NCBI GenBank assembly: GCA_004794655.1
Contig: SMMW01000016.1
Span: 310,001 to 374,000 of the forward strand
Source of the DNA: Marisa cornuarietis
Lineage: Eukaryota; Mollusca; Gastropoda; Architaenioglossa; Ampullariidae
Length of the DNA: 64,000 nucleotides
Direction of reading: 5' to 3'
This document shows positions 59,993 to 64,000 of this stretch, piece after piece; within the stretch, counting starts at the first letter, position 1; every line of letters begins with the position of its first letter. The notes below the pieces were generated by a model. The model did not search any database. It worked only from the letters and a program-made list of their open reading frames with translations, and was not told the DNA's origin. Both the position numbers and the translations under genes were made by a program.

Positions 59993-62557
59993 AAGGATGA
60001 AACAGAACGTTAAATAAAACATGTACGCAAATGTTTGCGTGTCTTCATACTTGATAGTTTCATCGGTTCATCATTTATTTACTCGTTCTTTCAGTCATTC
60101 AGTCGGTTTGTCAATCCATTCATCCACCCCGACTCAATCAGCCAGCTAGTTTTTGCAACCAGTTCCTCTTTTCCACGTGCTGTCCTTTGGTCTCACTCTT
60201 CTAAGCTTGCTGCAATGTTTCAATTGTTTTTCCAACATCATTCCAGTGTTCCTATTCGTTCAATATCTTACGCTCTATTTGAATTGACATTTTGAATTAC
60301 CGCATTCAAGTCAAGTGTTGCGTGAAAAAACAGTTAGGTTTCTAGGTTATGGGTATGGAAAGAAGTATTGTTTATGAAACCAATGTATCCTTAAATTGAC
60401 TGCATTCTTGTACCAGACATGATTTTTATTCAGGCTTTTGGGGGAGGGGATGTAGGGGCCGTTATAAAGTATATTCATCTACCTAACCCTTCCTCTCTCT
60501 CTCTCTCAAAACGAATCCGCACGTCACACAAGTGTTTTGTCTTCAATAAATGCGCTAGTCACAGACCGTGCGAAGCTCACTTGCTAGGTTCAGGGTCTCT
60601 CCGTCACCATGACAACTCAACTGCCTCATGGGCTGTTCTCTTTTAAGGTAAACGGAGGAGGAGGGAGCTGCACCCACCCGTGCTAACGATTTCCGTTACC
60701 CATTAGGTGGCAGCCTCCGTCACGTCGGCACCGACACGGTCTCCTGCTTTTGCCGTTTTCCTCGTAAAACGAGCAGCTCAGGCGAGATAACTCTGATTAC
60801 AGAGATGACCGATCGATCTTGAAAGAAAGAAAACAGAAACAAACAAAGAAAGAAAGAGCAACCGTTTCGCAGCTCCTGCATAGGCGCATGATGGGCATGC
60901 GTCATCTGCATGCGCAGGGTGGACATTGTGGCTGACGTACCGAGGAGAAAGTTAATAAAAAAAACTGAGTTGACCTCTGCTGGAAGGTCACGGACAGAGC
61001 GCAGCGTGGGTCGCGGAGCACCGAGGCAGGAGCCAGGACATCAGAGGAAGAGTCGGGGCCAGACTAATCACCCCTTCCCCATCCCCGCCAGCAATGAATG
61101 GCCGAGCCATCTGGCCACCAAAGTACAGTTCCGCCAGACTTCGGACTCAAGCCACATGATCCAGTCCTAAAGCTGGCGCGAGAGACCAGCCATGTCTGTT
61201 TTCGTCTGCACGTGCTTTGTGACCGATCTGCTTTAACATACGTTGATCGAAATAGAGACGAAACTAAACAGATTCCTTCGACTGAAATTGTCTTCTGTAC
61301 ATTTCTGTTGTAAATAAAATTGTATTTGACTCTAAAATGCGATGCTTGTCGAGCAGGTTTGCCACTGTGCATGGGGACACCACTAAAAGAAGTGCACCTG
61401 ACCTCGCGTCAGTCACTGAAAGGACGTAAATAAGGATGTTTGAATAAGAGAGCACGAAGGACTGGACAAGAGGGTAGACAACCGTACATCGATGAACATT
61501 CGTACATCCAGCCAGCTGGACGTCTCTCTTGCCTGCATCCTTTGACGACAAACCGATCGTGAAAATATCTTTTCTTGTATAGATTTCGACTTTAGAATAC
61601 GTTTACTTTTGATGAGCTAGTGTTGGTGGCTTTGAAATAATCTGTTTTTTGCTTGTTGACAACATATGATGAAACCACACTATATTCTTCAAGCCAGGTG
61701 ACCTCCCTGACAGTTGCTCGTTTGTCCTCATTTAAAAGCTTATAACATTGTTTTGGGGAAATTTAGGAAGGGCTGGCGACTATATCTCCAAAAACCTTCG
61801 GAACGCTCGCCCAAAAAGTAAAAAAAAAAAAAATGTTACTTTGAGGTCGCGGTGACTTCATGGGGAGATAATGCCGTGCACTTGTCAAAATGAGGAGTTG
61901 TGGCCTGCCGACACAGATCAATCGTCTTTCCACTCTTGCGCTTTGTTTTTCTGGGAGATTTCTATGCCTCATTACACATCAGGTCTTGTCTGGTGGCAAG
62001 GTTTAGCTGAGGTATGCTTTTAAGCAGATAGGGGTGAAATATTTGGAATACTCTTCACTGAACGATCTCGTAAAGGGAGAGGGTGATTCTGTGCAGGGAA
62101 AGCTAATTCTACTCTCGTTCTTCTTCCTCTCCGTCCACTTACTTCGCTCTACCCGCCCACTCGCAGCAAGAACGGAGTTCTGGCAGGTTTTTTTCGGCAT
62201 TGAGTTTGCACCAAACTGCGCGCTCAAATCTCATTCGGTCTGAAAAGAAAGTTCCAGTCTTATCTTTATTTAATTGTTCAATCCTTTTGCACTATTGTAC
62301 TGCGCCCCGAGACCAAGGTAAATGAACTCTAGGTAAGAGGATCCTCGATATCTGAGATGCGTTCGAGAGAAGTGTGTGATGGAATTACAGAATAAAGAAA
62401 GAGAGGTGGGACTCTGAAATGAAAATGATAAGAGGGAACGAAGGACAGAAAAATGCAGAAAAGAGAAAGAGATAGAGAGAGAGAGAGAAGGTAAGAAACA
62501 TTAAAATGGAGGGCCAAAATAATTTATTTATAGAAATACAATGAATGTTTCGAACTA
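59993..62557. other. Intergenic region, no gene seen
   Basis: No conserved exon was seen. A GC-rich stretch at 60900-61180 has overlapping frames on both strands. An AATAAA at about 61314 could be a polyadenylation signal but has no gene attached. Confidence 0.35.

Positions 62558-62600
<43 letters not shown>
62558..62600 (+). repeat. (GAT)n microsatellite
   Basis: About 14 GAT units. Polyserine and polyhistidine frames on the opposite strand are artefacts. Confidence 0.95.
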
Positions 62601-62604
<4 letters not shown>

Positions 62605-62894
62605 GAAAAAAAATGTAGCGACAAGGCATAAAAGCCAAGAGATGAGAAAATATGATGAGTACATATATGGTCTGTATATGAGAAACAAAAAATTATAATC
62701 GCGAAAAAATGGAGACAAGTAATCCATCAAGCGTGGGGGAAAAAAAAACCTCGGACAAGATGGCCCACACAAACAATTGGCCGCTGAGACCGTTAGTGGA
62801 AGATGTGGTCTACAGGTGGAAACGACTTAGTGCAGCAATAGAACAATCGAAAACACAGGTATACGGCGCAACAAAAAGAAGGAGACATTAAAGT

Positions 62895-62895
62895 C

Positions 62896-62980
<85 letters not shown>

Positions 62981-62982
62981 CA
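62895..62982 (+). repeat. (GAAA)n microsatellite ending in (GA)n
   Basis: About 18 GAAA units, then GA units: an 88-base pure purine tract. Confidence 0.95.
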
Positions 62983-63649
62983 GTCTCCTCAAGCCAGGAG
63001 TATTTATTAGTAAAGTACAAATTAACTTCTTGATAAAATTTTATAAAATCTAGGGTGTCTACAATAATTTTACTTTCCTTGGTCAGCTGTCATGTCAGGT
63101 GATTACTGAAAGATGCATTTTTTTGTGAACTATGTTTAAAGTGATCCTTACATCCAACATATAAAGAAATTTAAAAAAAAGTCAAACATCTCAACAACAT
63201 GCAATGAATAATAAAACTAAGATAAAAAAAATTTAAAAAAGGTATTAATGAATCAGGAGCTCAAACAAAATCACTTAGCAATACCTCGTCGAAACAACTT
63301 AAAAAAAAGAGGTGTTAATAAAGGTGTTCAATAGCTTCTAAGTCCTCCTAAAAACTAAACTTTCACGGCAGCTTAATAAAGAGGACGCTCTTCGTTATTA
63401 AAACGCTTTTTTTTCCAAGTTAATGATGTGCCTGACTTTCACATCAGAAAGTGCCGAGAAATTTAAAAACAAAGTAAAAAGTGGAGTACAGCATGAATAT
63501 ATCACACCAAGACTTCAAATGCACAAAAATTCAGTCATTACGAATTGTATTTGCAACAACTTTTCCAGACAGATAAGCTGGAAACTAAATGACCCAAGAA
63601 ATGAGGTATAATTCCTTTAGCTCCATCCATGCGTGATCTGCCTGTCTTT
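62983..63649. other. Intergenic region, no gene seen
   Basis: AT-rich with A runs and no conserved frame. Confidence 0.4.

Positions 63650-63698
<49 letters not shown>
63650..63698 (+). repeat. (GT)n microsatellite
   Basis: About 24 GT units. Confidence 0.95.
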
Positions 63699-63701
<3 letters not shown>

Positions 63702-64000
63702 GAGACGGTCCTTGTGTCTTTCTAAGAATAAATGGAAGGGATCGATGGTAACATCCCTTCACCTGATGACTCGTTGGAGTTTTCCTGTGTTATATTCCTT
63801 TGAATCTGATTGCCTACAGCTGCATTTCCCAATCTAAACTTCCTCAGCAATTTTTTTAAATTAAATTTCTTATTTTCTGTTTCATCTGATTGATTAACTG
63901 AAAGAATGGGAAGCAAATGTTATTGCTTTCACTTGATTGAGTTTCTAGAAACTGATCATTCGCCGCGGCGTCGAGGGAAATTTCGTAAAATATTAAAAAT
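63699..64000. other. Window end, no gene seen
   Basis: Short frames only. A gene crossing the right edge cannot be excluded. Confidence 0.35.

Overview
This is a window of animal nuclear DNA. It has split genes with GT-AG introns, AT-rich non-coding DNA, many microsatellites, tRNA-derived SINEs, a non-LTR retrotransposon and a small DNA transposon. The CDK8 sequence is close to the arthropod and vertebrate proteins, and the SINE tail (GGCGTAAAACACCAA type) is common in molluscs. A lophotrochozoan, most likely a gastropod or other mollusc, is my best guess. The species cannot be read from the sequence.

Layout. 1-9 kb: no convincing host gene. It holds a degenerate ~20-bp tandem repeat, a 532-bp DNA transposon with perfect 8-bp target-site duplications (3248-3779), two related SINEs and a 31-bp tandem repeat with GC boxes. 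9.7-22.5 kb, minus strand: a complete CDK8/CDK19 gene (Mediator kinase). I resolve 14 coding exons whose splice phases all agree, giving about 473 residues. 22.5-31 kb: mostly non-coding, with one SINE and one decayed reverse-transcriptase fragment. 31.2-32.2 kb, plus strand: an intronless 322-codon gene of unknown family. 33.9-40.2 kb, minus strand: a four-exon gene. I reconstruct it from phase-compatible splice sites as an N-terminal THAP zinc-finger domain, a long serine-rich disordered middle with SUMO-type sites and a nuclear localisation signal, and a C-terminal HECT-like domain that seems to lack the catalytic cysteine (1380 codons, frame closes exactly). It is convergent with the 322-codon gene. 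40-54 kb: non-coding with microsatellites. 54.2-55.7 kb: a large minisatellite with a 454-bp higher-order duplication and about twenty CAGGTGAG motifs. 55.97-59.1 kb: a 5'-truncated non-LTR retrotransposon (endonuclease end, reverse transcriptase, zinc-knuckle end) flanked by a 15-bp target-site duplication and broken by two frameshifts. 59.1-64 kb: non-coding with GAT, GAAA and GT microsatellites.

Function. CDK8 is the catalytic subunit of the Mediator kinase module, which controls transcription by RNA polymerase II. The THAP/HECT-like protein would be predicted to bind DNA and act in the nucleus, but its enzymatic status is doubtful. Nothing suggests that the genes act together, since animal gene order rarely reflects pathways. 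The best candidates for something undescribed are the THAP plus HECT-like architecture, the 8-bp-TSD transposon that carries a start exon and splice donor, and the orphan intronless gene.
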